Assembly: GCA_034006985.1 (NCBI GenBank)
Contig: JAVERT010000013.1
Coordinates: 1 to 64,000, forward strand
Direction: 5' to 3'
DNA: 64,000 nucleotides
Origin: Gudongella sp034006985
GTDB taxonomy: Bacteria; Bacillota; Clostridia; Tissierellales; Tissierellaceae
Shown: positions 52,670 to 61,657 of the stretch, piece by piece
Numbering within the stretch: position 1 is the first letter of the stretch
Layout of the letters: each line of letters starts with the position of its first letter
Program-made: the position numbers and the translations under genes
The notes under the pieces: model-generated
What the model saw: the letters and a program-made list of their open reading frames with translations, nothing else
The model's database searches: none
What the model was told of the DNA's origin: nothing

Positions 52670-54566
52670 GATTAGCACCTCTTCTTCTTTGCTCTAGATA
52701 AATAAGCAAAACGTTGATATCAGAGGGAGATACGCCTGAAATTCTTGAAGCCTGTCCCATTGACTCTGGCTTTATTTTAGTGAGTTTTTGAAGCGCTTCG
52801 TTGCTTAAACCTCTTACTTTAGAATAATCCAAATCTGCATCAAGCACTCTATTTTCCAACTTTTTAAATTGTTCAATCTGTATCATCTGTTTCTTAATAT
52901 AGCCTTCATATTTTATTTGTATCTCAACCTGTAATCTTATCTCCTTAATTAAAGATTCTCTTTCATTATCAAAGATAATGGAGTTTTCATAGGTTATCTC
53001 TGGCCGCTTTATTAGTTCATACAACGAGACGGCGTTCTTTAATGTACTTGATTGTAATGTAGCAAGCATATCATTAGTCTTTTCAGTTGGCGTTATAATA
53101 ACTTTCTTCAATCTTTCTAATTCTTTATTGATTAATTCTTCTTTTTTAAGGGTTAAATCATATCTTTCTTGTGTTACAAGACCTAGTTTGTAGCCCTTTT
53201 TAGTTAATCTCAAATCCGCATTATCTTGCCTTAATGTCAAGCGATACTCTGCCCTTGAGGTCATCATTCTATACGGTTCATCTGTTCCTTTAGTTACTAA
53301 ATCATCTATTAATACTCCTATATATCCTTCTGATCTATCTAATATAAATGGTTCTTTTCCCTGTATACTTAGTGCCGCGTTAATTCCGGCCATTAAACCT
53401 TGAGCTGCTGCTTCCTCATATCCAGAAGAACCATTTATCTGCCCTGCAAAGAAAAGATTTTCAATCTCTTTATGCTCTAGGCTCCGTTTAAGAATAGTAG
53501 GATCTATAGAATCATATTCTATAGCATAAGCAGTCCTCATAAATTCTACATTTTCTAGTCCGATTATCTTTTTATATATCTCGATTTGAACTTCTTCAGG
53601 TAAAGATGAGCTAACTCCTTGCACATACATCTCTTTAGTTGAAAGCCCTTCTGGTTCTATAAATACTTGATGCTTATCTCTATCAGCAAATTTAACGACT
53701 TTATCCTCAATTGAAGGACAATATCTTGGCCCAACTCCTTCTATATATCCTGCGAACATAGGAGAACGACCTAAATTATCTCTTATTATCTGATGTGCTG
53801 CATCTGTGGTATAAGTTAGATAGCAAGGTACCTGTTCAAAATCATAAACTTTCTCCATATTTAAAAATGAAAACGGCACTACTTCTTTATCTCCAGGCTG
53901 TATTTCCATTTTAGAAAAATCTATGCTATCTCTGTGAACTCTAGCTGGAGTGCCAGTTTTCATCCTTCTTAAAGCAATTCCTTTTTCTTTTATAGAATCT
54001 GATAATAGGATAGAAGGTGACATACCTTCAGGACCTGATTGATAATTTACCTCACCAATATAAACTCGCCCTCCTAGATATGTTCCAGTAGCTACTATAA
54101 CTGCCTTGCTATAGTAATTAGCTCCTGTTCTAGTTGTTACACCTTGTACCTTATTGTCTTTTATAATTAAATCTACAACTTCGCCTTGTCTTAAAGTTAA
54201 ATTAGGTTCATCTTCTAGCATTTTTTTCATTTCGCTATGGTACATCTTCTTGTCAGCCTGAACCCTTAGAGAGTGAACCGCTGGCCCTTTGGACAAGTTC
54301 AACATTCTACTTTGAATAAAAGACTTATCTATATTTAAAGCCATTTCCCCACCCAATGCATCAATTTCTCGAACTAAATGGCCCTTACCTGTTCCTCCAA
54401 TATTAGGATTACAAGAAAGAGCTACTATTCCATCAAGCGTTATCGTAAGAATTAGCGTTTTTAACCCCATCCTACTTGGAGCAAGTGCAGCCTCAGCACC
54501 CGCATGTCCCGCACCAACTACTATTACATCATATTCTCCACCATTATAAGTTATTGTATCTAACAT
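52662..54566 (-). CDS. mnmG: tRNA uridine-5-carboxymethylaminomethyl modification enzyme MnmG (GidA)
   Basis: This 634-aa FAD enzyme has a dinucleotide motif VVGAGHAGAEAALAPSRMG, GGTGKGHLVREIDALGGEM, and the GYEEAAAQGLMAGINAA region. With MnmE it modifies wobble U34 of several tRNAs. It lies 24 bases after mnmE in the conserved mnmE-mnmG-rsmG-parAB order. The usual Cys of GAGHAGCEAA is Ala here. Confidence 0.95.
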   Translation of the reverse strand: MLDTITYNGGEYDVIVVGAGHAGAEAALAPSRMGLKTLILTITLDGIVALSCNPNIGGTGKGHLVREIDALGGEMALNIDKSFIQSRMLNLSKGPAVHSLRVQADKKMYHSEMKKMLEDEPNLTLRQGEVVDLIIKDNKVQGVTTRTGANYYSKAVIVATGTYLGGRVYIGEVNYQSGPEGMSPSILLSDSIKEKGIALRRMKTGTPARVHRDSIDFSKMEIQPGDKEVVPFSFLNMEKVYDFEQVPCYLTYTTDAAHQIIRDNLGRSPMFAGYIEGVGPRYCPSIEDKVVKFADRDKHQVFIEPEGLSTKEMYVQGVSSSLPEEVQIEIYKKIIGLENVEFMRTAYAIEYDSIDPTILKRSLEHKEIENLFFAGQINGSSGYEEAAAQGLMAGINAALSIQGKEPFILDRSEGYIGVLIDDLVTKGTDEPYRMMTSRAEYRLTLRQDNADLRLTKKGYKLGLVTQERYDLTLKKEELINKELERLKKVIITPTEKTNDMLATLQSSTLKNAVSLYELIKRPEITYENSIIFDNERESLIKEIRLQVEIQIKYEGYIKKQMIQIEQFKKLENRVLDADLDYSKVRGLSNEALQKLTKIKPESMGQASRISGVSPSDINVLLIYLEQRRRGANLG

Positions 54567-54590
54567 AATTTCACCTTTCTATAATTACGA

Positions 54591-55964
54591 CTATTTACCA
54601 ATGCAAAACTCGCTAAAAATTCTATCCAAAATATCTTCATCCAAACTTTCACCAGTAATTTCCCCTAGATTCTCCCAACAACTCCTTAAGTCAACCTCTA
54701 GACAGTCAAGTGGAACTCCTCTCATTAAATCATTTAAAACAGATTCAATATTTATACTTGCCAATTCCAACTGCTGTTTATGTCTCATATTATTTATAAT
54801 CATATCAGACTGGATAGCTATATCACCATCATAAAACATAGCTCTTATAGCATCTTCAAGCTCTTCAATACCAATATTCTGTATCATAGATGTATTTATA
54901 ATTTGACTGTTTTCAAAATAACTATTAAAATAGGCCTCATCATAAACCTTTGGTAAATCAGTTTTATTTAATAAAACAATGGTCTTTTTATTCTTAATTA
55001 ATTCCATAATATGGAAGTCATCATTATTTAGTTCTCTGGATATATCGAAAATAGCTATTACTAAATCAGCTTTATCAATAGTTTCCTTGGCTCTATCCAC
55101 ACCAATTTTCTCTACGATATCATCTGTTTGTCTAATCCCCGCAGTATCCATTATTTTTAAAGGAATTCCATCGATATTTACATACTCTTCTATGATATCT
55201 CTCGTAGTTCCTGGTATTTCAGTTACAATAGCTCTATTCTCTCGTAATACTGCATTAAGTAGAGAGGACTTCCCTACATTTGGAGTTCCTAGGATCACTG
55301 TATTTAATCCATCTCTCATTATTTTGCCTCTATCAGCTGTATTTAAGAGTCTTTGAACTCTTTCCCTAACTTTATTTCCATCATCTAAGAGCTCTCCAGT
55401 TGTAACTTCTTCAATATCATCCTCTGGAAAGTCTATAGATACTTCAATATGAGCAATCATTTTCAATAGAATTTGTCTAATTTCTTGTATTTCAAAACTT
55501 AATTTCCCTTCTAATTGCTTTAGGGATATATCATATGATTTTTCGGTCTTTGCTTTAATTATATCGATTACTGCTTCAGCTTGAGATAAATCAAGCCTTC
55601 CATTTAAAAATGCTCTCTTTGTAAACTCGCCCCGTTCAGCAATTCTAGCACCTTTTGTTAATAATAACTCCAGTATTTTCTTTACAGGTATTATTCCACC
55701 ATGACAGTATATTTCAACCATTTCTTCCCTTGTATAGGTATATGGAGCATTCATAAAAGCGACTAGGACTTCATCTATCGCCTCACCATTATCCATAATA
55801 TTACCATATAGTAGTCTCTTATTATCTGTATCTTTAATATCCTTGTCATTCGCTCTTTGAAATACTAATTTTGCTATATTTATAGCTTCCTTACCACTCA
55901 TTCTAACAATACCGATTCCAGACTCACCTATTGCTGTTGATATAGCGGCTATAGTTTCAGTCAT
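54591..55964 (-). CDS. mnmE: tRNA modification GTPase MnmE (TrmE)
   Basis: This 457-aa protein has an N-terminal folate-binding domain, a helical domain and a G domain (GTPNVGKSSLLNA, DTAGIR, NKTD). The C-terminal FCIGK ends in the conserved Cys. Its partner MnmG is next. The folate domain uses a one-carbon unit, linking tRNA modification to folate. A terminator lies between it and jag. Confidence 0.95.
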   Translation of the reverse strand: MTETIAAISTAIGESGIGIVRMSGKEAINIAKLVFQRANDKDIKDTDNKRLLYGNIMDNGEAIDEVLVAFMNAPYTYTREEMVEIYCHGGIIPVKKILELLLTKGARIAERGEFTKRAFLNGRLDLSQAEAVIDIIKAKTEKSYDISLKQLEGKLSFEIQEIRQILLKMIAHIEVSIDFPEDDIEEVTTGELLDDGNKVRERVQRLLNTADRGKIMRDGLNTVILGTPNVGKSSLLNAVLRENRAIVTEIPGTTRDIIEEYVNIDGIPLKIMDTAGIRQTDDIVEKIGVDRAKETIDKADLVIAIFDISRELNNDDFHIMELIKNKKTIVLLNKTDLPKVYDEAYFNSYFENSQIINTSMIQNIGIEELEDAIRAMFYDGDIAIQSDMIINNMRHKQQLELASINIESVLNDLMRGVPLDCLEVDLRSCWENLGEITGESLDEDILDRIFSEFCIGK

Positions 55965-56023
55965 AAAATCACCTCACTCCATTTTTATCAATTTTTTAAT
56001 AGTATTATCTTATTATAATATCA

Positions 56024-56054
56024 CACAAAATAAAAGCCCACAATAAAGTGGACT
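56024..56054 (-). terminator. Terminator of the rpmH-jag operon
   Basis: On the minus strand, AGTCCAC/GTGGGCT pairs over seven positions with one G-U, followed by TTTTATTTT. It is about 106 bases past the jag stop. Confidence 0.65.
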
Positions 56055-56159
56055 CTTAGTTATAATCAATAGGAAAGTTATACTTTTTTTCTTAATACAA
56101 GCACTTTGTATTTTTCGTTTCAAAAGAGGCTTTCTTATAGCGCTTCTTTGGTAACCTTA

Positions 56160-56786
56160 TTATTTTAATACTATTACTACTCTTCTATAAGGTTCATTTC
56201 CTTCGCTATATGTGTTTACACCTTCAAATGTCTGCAATGCTGAGTGAATAATCCTTCTTTCATATGGATTCATAGGCTCTAACTTGACGGGCCTTTTGCT
56301 ATAAGTAGCTTTTTCAGCCATCTTATTAGCAAGCCTTATAAGTGTTTCTTCTCTTTTTTTCCTATAACCTTCAGCATCCAATATAACTTTAAGATAATTC
56401 TCTCTTTTTTTATTTATTGCGATACTCAACAGATATTGTATCGAATCAAGAGTATTTCCTCTTTTACCAATTAAAATACCCATATCACTTGAAGAGATAT
56501 TATTTATCTCAATATTCATAATATCATCATTTATAGTTATATCAGAAAGAGCTATAATACCCATTCCTTGGAGTATTCCATCTAAAAATTTACTAGCTGT
56601 CTCTTCAGGGTCATTTATAAGGACAACTTTAATCTTTGCCTCTTTGGAACCAATCAGTCCAAATAAACCTTTGGTAGCTTCCTCAATAACTTCATATTCG
56701 ACATCTTTTTCACTAGCTTTTAGCTCTACTAAAGCTTCTTGAAGGGCATCTTCAACTGTTTTTCCTGTCTTAACAACAAATTTCAT
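56160..56786 (-). CDS. jag: RNA-binding protein Jag (KhpB)
   Basis: This 208-aa protein has a Jag N-terminal domain (1-50; KTVEDALQEAL), a KH domain (about 85-140; MGILIGKRGNTLDSIQYL) and an R3H domain (about 145-208; MNPYERRIIHSALQTF). KhpB binds mRNAs and affects cell division and elongation. It is next to yidC, one base after it. Confidence 0.93.
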   Translation of the reverse strand: MKFVVKTGKTVEDALQEALVELKASEKDVEYEVIEEATKGLFGLIGSKEAKIKVVLINDPEETASKFLDGILQGMGIIALSDITINDDIMNIEINNISSSDMGILIGKRGNTLDSIQYLLSIAINKKRENYLKVILDAEGYRKKREETLIRLANKMAEKATYSKRPVKLEPMNPYERRIIHSALQTFEGVNTYSEGNEPYRRVVIVLK

Positions 56787-56787
56787 A

Positions 56788-57498
56788 CTATTTTGCCCCC
56801 TTAATACTTGTATATTTCTTATTAGTAATATACTGCTGTATTATTGTAAATATATTACCTACTACCCAATAAAGTGCGAGTCCTGCAGCAAACCCTCTAG
56901 ATGCCATAAAAATCATAATAGGTAACATATAATTCATAATCTTTTGAGTTGACTGAGCCTGTGCGTCTGTATTACCTGTGCTCATAGTTTTACTTTGTAA
57001 AAATGTAGTTGCTGCAGCTAAGAGCGGTAAACCCCACAGCAATGCATCTGGATTTTCAAGATTTGGTATCCATAAAAAATTCTTTGCCATTGCTACATAC
57101 ATTCCTGGATCTGAAAATGCATATCCTTGCGGATCTCTAAATACTGCAAAGAATGCAAATATAATAGGCATCTGTACTAATAAAATCAAACATCCAGATG
57201 CTGGATTATATTTATGTTCTTTGTAAAGTTCTTGCATTTTTGCTTGCATCTCTTTCGGGTCGTTCTTATATTTAGTTTGTATTTCCTTCATCAAAGGCTG
57301 TACTTTACTCATTTTACGTGTTGATCTGCTTTGCTGAATATTTATTGGCAATAGCATTAATTTAAAAATTATCGTTGTTAAAATTATCGCTATAGCATAA
57401 AATGATATACTCGCTGGCTCACTAGACATTGTTTGAGCAACTATATCATATACAAATCTCAATAATGATCCTAGTATATTTCCTAGAAATCCAATCAT
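56788..57498 (-). CDS. yidC: Membrane protein insertase YidC/Oxa1
   Basis: This 236-aa protein has the short Gram-positive YidC layout with five transmembrane helices. The conserved Arg lies in the QQSRSTRKM segment of the hydrophilic groove, followed by the cytosolic hairpin PLMKEIQTKYKNDPKEMQAK. It lacks the long proteobacterial periplasmic domain and has no lipobox Cys. It inserts proteins in the membrane alone or with SecYEG. GGGAGG precedes the ATG at 57498. Confidence 0.93.
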   Translation of the reverse strand: MIGFLGNILGSLLRFVYDIVAQTMSSEPASISFYAIAIILTTIIFKLMLLPINIQQSRSTRKMSKVQPLMKEIQTKYKNDPKEMQAKMQELYKEHKYNPASGCLILLVQMPIIFAFFAVFRDPQGYAFSDPGMYVAMAKNFLWIPNLENPDALLWGLPLLAAATTFLQSKTMSTGNTDAQAQSTQKIMNYMLPIMIFMASRGFAAGLALYWVVGNIFTIIQQYITNKKYTSIKGAK

Positions 57499-57512
57499 CA
57501 ATTAACCTCCCA

Positions 57513-57728
57513 TCATTTTAGTGGATCGTATCCTCCTTCATGGAAAGGGTTACACCGAAGTATTCTTTTAACAGTTAAAACTGTCCCCTTTATGAAGCCA
57601 TACTTTGTGTAGGCTTGCAATGAATATTCAGAGCAAGTTGGATAAAATCTACAATTATTCCCAGTAAGAATATATCTTGAGATATATCTTTGGTAGAATC
57701 TTATTAACACAATAGCCATCCGTGTCAT
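57513..57728 (-). CDS. yidD: Membrane protein insertion efficiency factor YidD
   Basis: This 71-aa protein has the family's YQRYISRYILTGNNCRFYPTCSEYSLQAYTKYG core with conserved Cys residues and ends GGYDPLK. It assists YidC-dependent insertion. It lies four bases after rnpA. Confidence 0.93.
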   Translation of the reverse strand: MTRMAIVLIRFYQRYISRYILTGNNCRFYPTCSEYSLQAYTKYGFIKGTVLTVKRILRCNPFHEGGYDPLK

Positions 57729-57732
57729 TTTA

Positions 57733-58074
57733 TCACCTTTTTTCCAATAGACCAGATATCTTATAAATGTGTTTTACAGCACTTTCCAAGTCCTTAAAGG
57801 TTAACTCTACAACGTTTTTTTTAGGTATAATAACAATATCATACCCTGATTTGATAGAAGTTATATAATCTTGATTAATAGACTTAATCCTTCTTTTTAG
57901 CTTGTTTCTAACTACTGCATTTCCGATTTTTTTTGTAATTGAAACTCCAATCCGAGTATTTTCAGTTCCATTTTTCCGAATAAAAGCAATCAAATTCCTA
58001 TTCCAATAATTTTTTCCTGTTTTGTAGACCTTTTTAAACTCCATATTCTTTCTTAATCTATTCTCTTTATTCAT
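57733..58074 (-). CDS. rnpA: Ribonuclease P protein component
   Basis: This 113-aa basic protein has the RnpA signature (RIGVSITKKIGNAVVRNKLKRRIK). It supports the RNase P RNA in tRNA 5' maturation. It follows rpmH, as is nearly universal, with a hairpin in the gap. Confidence 0.95.
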   Translation of the reverse strand: MNKENRLRKNMEFKKVYKTGKNYWNRNLIAFIRKNGTENTRIGVSITKKIGNAVVRNKLKRRIKSINQDYITSIKSGYDIVIIPKKNVVELTFKDLESAVKHIYKISGLLEKR

Positions 58075-58103
58075 AAAAACACCGTCCTAAAATGACCTTT
58101 AAT

Positions 58104-58128
58104 AAAAGGCCACTAAACAGCGGCCTTA
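58104..58128 (-). terminator. Hairpin between rpmH and rnpA
   Basis: An AAGGCC/GGCCTT stem followed by TTATT on the minus strand lies at the rpmH stop. It probably acts as partial terminator or processing site that favours rpmH over rnpA. Confidence 0.5.
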
Positions 58129-58266
58129 TGCAGAAAGTTTCTTTCTTCCTTTTCTTCTTCTAGCTCTTAATATTTCTCTTCCTGATCTAGTCTTCATTCT
58201 CTTTCTAAAACCGTGTTCTCTACTTCTTTGTCTTTTTTTCGGTTGATAAGTTCTCTTCACAAACAT
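58126..58266 (-). CDS. rpmH: 50S ribosomal protein L34
   Basis: This 46-aa very basic protein was found by direct reading: it begins MFVKRTYQPKKRQRSREHGF and continues through RMKTRSGREIL to GRKKLSA, a full-length L34. AAGGAGGTGT precedes the ATG. It is the first gene left of oriC and heads rpmH-rnpA-yidD-yidC-jag. Confidence 0.95.
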   Translation of the reverse strand: MFVKRTYQPKKRQRSREHGFRKRMKTRSGREILRARRRKGRKKLSA

Positions 58267-58754
58267 ACACCTCCTTCAATTAACTACAGGCAATGCTATA
58301 TATTAAATATAGAGTTTACAAATGCAATCTTTAAAACACTACTATAAATTATATGTACTTGACCCTATTATGTCAAGATTTTAATTAATAGTAATCCACA
58401 ATTTTTAGTATTTAATCTACAGATAGCTGTGGATATCTATTGAATATATACCCATCATCTGATAATATAATAGAGGATGTTGATAAGTATTGCAAGTCAG
58501 TGGATAAACTTAACTTATACACAATTTGTGGATAGATTGTGTATAAGTTTTAAAATAACCCTAGTTTTTATATTAAATTATCGTAATTTATTAGGTTTTT
58601 TATCCACATTTTTATTTTTTTACTTTTGTGGATAGAGATTATATTGTTTTATTATTGATACTTATCCACATATAGTTGATAATTTTATCCACAATATGAA
58701 ATTATTAATTTTTATTTTTTATTTGTTTATAGATATTTTTTAGGAGGTCATCAT
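58267..58754. other. Replication origin oriC, DnaA-box cluster upstream of dnaA
   Basis: This 488-base AT-rich gap holds at least seven DnaA boxes or close variants. On the plus strand are TTATACACA 58515 and TTATCCACA 58600, 58662 and 58685. Read as TGTGGATA(G/T) or TGTGTATAA for the minus strand are those at 58428, 58527, 58538 and 58627. Between them are A/T-only stretches suited to unwinding. It lies between rpmH and dnaA, as in most Firmicutes, and also carries the promoters of both. Confidence 0.9.
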
Positions 58755-60089
58755 ATGGAAACAAATTTGGACCAGATATGGGAAGGAGTTCTTAATCTTA
58801 TAAAGGTTGAACTTACTGAAGTTAGCTATAATACTTGGCTAAAATCGATTGAACCTATTAGTCTAATAGAAGATGAAATTGTATTAGGCGCTCCAAACGA
58901 TTTTACAAAAGGTATCTTAGAAGGTAGGTACTTCAATCTCATTAAGAATTCAATTACACAAGTAACTGGTGATAACTATGGAATCAAATTTATTATTCCA
59001 GGTGAAGAAATTCAACCAATAGAACCTTCTGCAAAGAAAAAAGAAGCCGTAGAGGTTTTAAATAAATCAAAATTGAATCCAAAGTATTCTTTTAGTACCT
59101 TTGTAACTGGAAAAAGTAATGAGTTTGCTCACGCAGCATCAGTTGCAGTTGCTGAAGCACCTGCTCAAGCTTATAATCCATTGTTCATTTATGGTGGGGT
59201 AGGACTTGGTAAAACTCATTTAATGCATGCTATAGGTAATTATATATTAAGTCAAAACCCAAAAGCAAAAGTTGTTTATGTCTCATCAGAGAAATTTACT
59301 AATGAACTTATCAACTCTATTAGAGAGTATAAAAATGAAGAATTTAGAAATAAATACAGAAATGTAGATGTGCTACTTATTGATGATATACAATTTATAG
59401 CAGGGAAAGAAGGAACACAAGAAGAATTTTTTCATACCTTTAATGCACTTCACGATGCAAATAAGCAGATAATAATATCAAGTGATAGACCACCAAAAGA
59501 GATTCCAACTCTTGAGGATAGATTGAGATCAAGATTTGAATGGGGACTTATTACTGATATTCAGCCACCAGATTTAGAAACTAGAATTGCTATATTAAGA
59601 AAAAAAGCTAATTTAGAGAATATACAAGTACCAGATGATGTAATGCTTTTGATTGGTGAGCGAATTCATTCTAATATAAGGGAACTAGAAGGTGCTCTTA
59701 TAAGAGTAGTGGCTTATTCATCTTTAACTAATAAATCTATAAACATAGATCTTGCTGAGGAAGCTTTAAGAGATATAATTTCAAATAATAAACCTGTAGA
59801 AATAACTACTGATCTTATTAAAGACAGGGTATCTAAAAAATTTAATATTAAAATGGACGATTTTTCTTCTAAAAAAAGAACAAGAGCTATAGCTTATCCA
59901 AGACAAATAGCTATGTATCTTACAAGAGAACTTACTGATCTTTCTTTACCCAAGATAGGAGACGAGTTTGGTGGTAGGGACCACACTACCGTTATACATG
60001 CTTGTGATAAAATTAATAAAGATATAGAAGTTAACAGTTTATTAAAAACTAAACTAGAAAATATAATAGCTGAATTAAAAAAACTATAA
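58755..60089 (+). CDS. dnaA: Chromosomal replication initiator protein DnaA
   Basis: This 444-aa protein has domain I (1-80), a short linker, the AAA+ domain with GGVGLGKTHLMHA and LLIDDIQFIAGK, and a C-terminal DNA-binding domain with GRDHTTVIHAC. It binds DnaA boxes, unwinds oriC and loads helicase. The ATG follows TAGGAGGTC. Boxes before and after the gene suggest self-regulation. Confidence 0.97.
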   Translation: METNLDQIWEGVLNLIKVELTEVSYNTWLKSIEPISLIEDEIVLGAPNDFTKGILEGRYFNLIKNSITQVTGDNYGIKFIIPGEEIQPIEPSAKKKEAVEVLNKSKLNPKYSFSTFVTGKSNEFAHAASVAVAEAPAQAYNPLFIYGGVGLGKTHLMHAIGNYILSQNPKAKVVYVSSEKFTNELINSIREYKNEEFRNKYRNVDVLLIDDIQFIAGKEGTQEEFFHTFNALHDANKQIIISSDRPPKEIPTLEDRLRSRFEWGLITDIQPPDLETRIAILRKKANLENIQVPDDVMLLIGERIHSNIRELEGALIRVVAYSSLTNKSINIDLAEEALRDIISNNKPVEITTDLIKDRVSKKFNIKMDDFSSKKRTRAIAYPRQIAMYLTRELTDLSLPKIGDEFGGRDHTTVIHACDKINKDIEVNSLLKTKLENIIAELKKL

Positions 60090-60254
60090 ACTGTGGAAAA
60101 GGTCTAATAGAATTAATAGCTTATCCACATGTTATTAAATGAACTACAATATTCAATTTAGAAAGACATAAAGGGTTATCAACATAATCACAAGCCCTAC
60201 TACTATTACTACTATAGTTTCTTATTCTATTACTCTATAAGGGAGGCCAAAAAT
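60090..60254. other. dnaA-dnaN spacer with DnaA boxes (second half of a bipartite origin)
   Basis: One perfect TTATCCACA (60121-60129) and near matches TGTGGAAAA (60092-60100) and TTATCAACA (60176-60184) lie between dnaA and dnaN. This is the place of the second DnaA-box cluster in the B. subtilis bipartite origin. Whether unwinding happens here is not shown. Confidence 0.6.
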
Positions 60255-61361
60255 ATGAAGTTTAAAGTTGAACAAAAAGATCTTGCGAAACACATAAGTA
60301 TAGTACAGAAAGGAATTTCTACTCGTTCCACTCTTCAAATTCTAGATGGAATATTGATAGAGGCAAAAGAAGATAAAATAAAGCTTACAGCGACTGACTT
60401 AGAAATTAGCATTGAGACATTTGTAGATGCCGATGTAGAATCTACTGGAAAAATAGTCTTAAATTCAAGAATTTTTGGAGATATTGTAAAAAAATTACCG
60501 AATGATCTTATTGAATTTACAATTAAAGAAAATGGAGTTAATATTAAATGCCAAAATGTTGAATTTAATATAATTGGTAATCCAGGAGAGGATTATCCTA
60601 ATCTACCTATTACCATTGAAGAAAATTCTTTTAAGATAGGTAAAGATTTATTTAAGTCAGCTATAAAGCAAACAGTATTTGCTACTACCCAAGATGAAAC
60701 AAGGCCATCTTTAACTGGAGTTCTACTTGAAATGGAAGATGGATTTATTTCATTTGTTTCATTAGATGGGTATAGATTGGCGCTTCGAAAAATAAAAACT
60801 GCTTACAATTTAGATAAAAAGATTATTATTCCTGGCAGAACTCTAAATGAATTAAATAAAATACTGGATGATAGTGAAGATGACTTAGCTATTAGTATTT
60901 CACAAGGTCAAGTTATTTTTAATATAGGAGATACTTTAATGTATTCGAAATTATTAGAAGGACAATTCTTTAATTATAGAGATATAATGAGAAGTGAACA
61001 CAATACTAGTATTAGAGTAAATAGGAATGGATTCCAAAATGCATTAGAAAGAGCTTCTTTACTTGCTAAAGAAGAAAAAGCAAATCTTATTAAGTTATCT
61101 ATTACAGATGGAGAAGTTGTAATAAAATCAAATTCTGAAATGGGTGATGTATACGAAGAAGTTCCAGCAAAATCTAAAGGTGAAGATTTAAATATTGCAT
61201 TTAATTCTAGATATATTTTAGAGGGAATCAAAATAATTAATTCTAATGAAATAGTTTTAAATTTTGTAGGTAGTTTAAACCCTTGTATCATAAATGGGGC
61301 GGATGATGATAATTATACTTATCTAGTGCTTCCTGTAAGACTAGCTCAGGATGATTTTTAA
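60255..61361 (+). CDS. dnaN: DNA polymerase III beta subunit (sliding clamp)
   Basis: This 368-aa protein has three clamp folds. Its start KVEQKDLAKHISIVQKGIST, the DGYRLALRK segment, and the end YLVLPVRLA are typical. It encircles DNA as a dimer and tethers polymerases. GGGAGG precedes the ATG. It follows dnaA and is followed by a small hairpin before yaaA. Confidence 0.96.
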   Translation: MKFKVEQKDLAKHISIVQKGISTRSTLQILDGILIEAKEDKIKLTATDLEISIETFVDADVESTGKIVLNSRIFGDIVKKLPNDLIEFTIKENGVNIKCQNVEFNIIGNPGEDYPNLPITIEENSFKIGKDLFKSAIKQTVFATTQDETRPSLTGVLLEMEDGFISFVSLDGYRLALRKIKTAYNLDKKIIIPGRTLNELNKILDDSEDDLAISISQGQVIFNIGDTLMYSKLLEGQFFNYRDIMRSEHNTSIRVNRNGFQNALERASLLAKEEKANLIKLSITDGEVVIKSNSEMGDVYEEVPAKSKGEDLNIAFNSRYILEGIKIINSNEIVLNFVGSLNPCIINGADDDNYTYLVLPVRLAQDDF

Positions 61362-61368
61362 TATTAGA

Positions 61369-61391
61369 AAAAGCATCAAAGACGCTTTTTA
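61369..61391 (+). terminator. Intra-operon hairpin after dnaN
   Basis: AAAAAGC/GCTTTTT with a 9-base loop lies eight bases past the dnaN stop and ends in Ts just before the yaaA ribosome site, so read-through is probably partial. Confidence 0.6.
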
Positions 61392-61404
61392 AATGGAGGG
61401 AAAA

Positions 61405-61614
61405 ATGGAAGAGATTAAATTAGAAACAGAGTATATTAAATTGGACCAATTTTTAAAACTTTGTGGCATAGCTCAAACTGGTGGTCAAGCTAAGATGATG
61501 ATAGCTGATGGTATAGTTAAAGTAAATGATGAGGTATCAACACAAAGAGGTAAAAAAATAAGAATAAATGATAAAATAGAAGTTGATGATGAATACTTGT
61601 TTATTGTGATATAA
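61405..61614 (+). CDS. yaaA: S4-domain protein YaaA
   Basis: This 69-aa protein is a single S4 RNA-binding domain (IKLDQFLKLCGIAQTGGQAK, then GKKIRINDKIEV). It is conserved between dnaN and recF in Firmicutes; in B. subtilis the homologue is linked to ribosome assembly. The start at 61405 follows GGAGGG; the ATG four codons upstream overlaps that site. Confidence 0.92.
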   Translation: MEEIKLETEYIKLDQFLKLCGIAQTGGQAKMMIADGIVKVNDEVSTQRGKKIRINDKIEVDDEYLFIVI

Positions 61615-61657
61615 TAAAAAACTGAAGAACATTTGTTTGTATTAAGGAGTGTAGTTC

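Noticed and set aside
58400..58700. Repeated TTATCCACA-type units as a CRISPR or iteron plasmid origin
   Set aside because: Spacing is irregular, units are DnaA boxes, and the place between rpmH and dnaA is the usual chromosomal origin.
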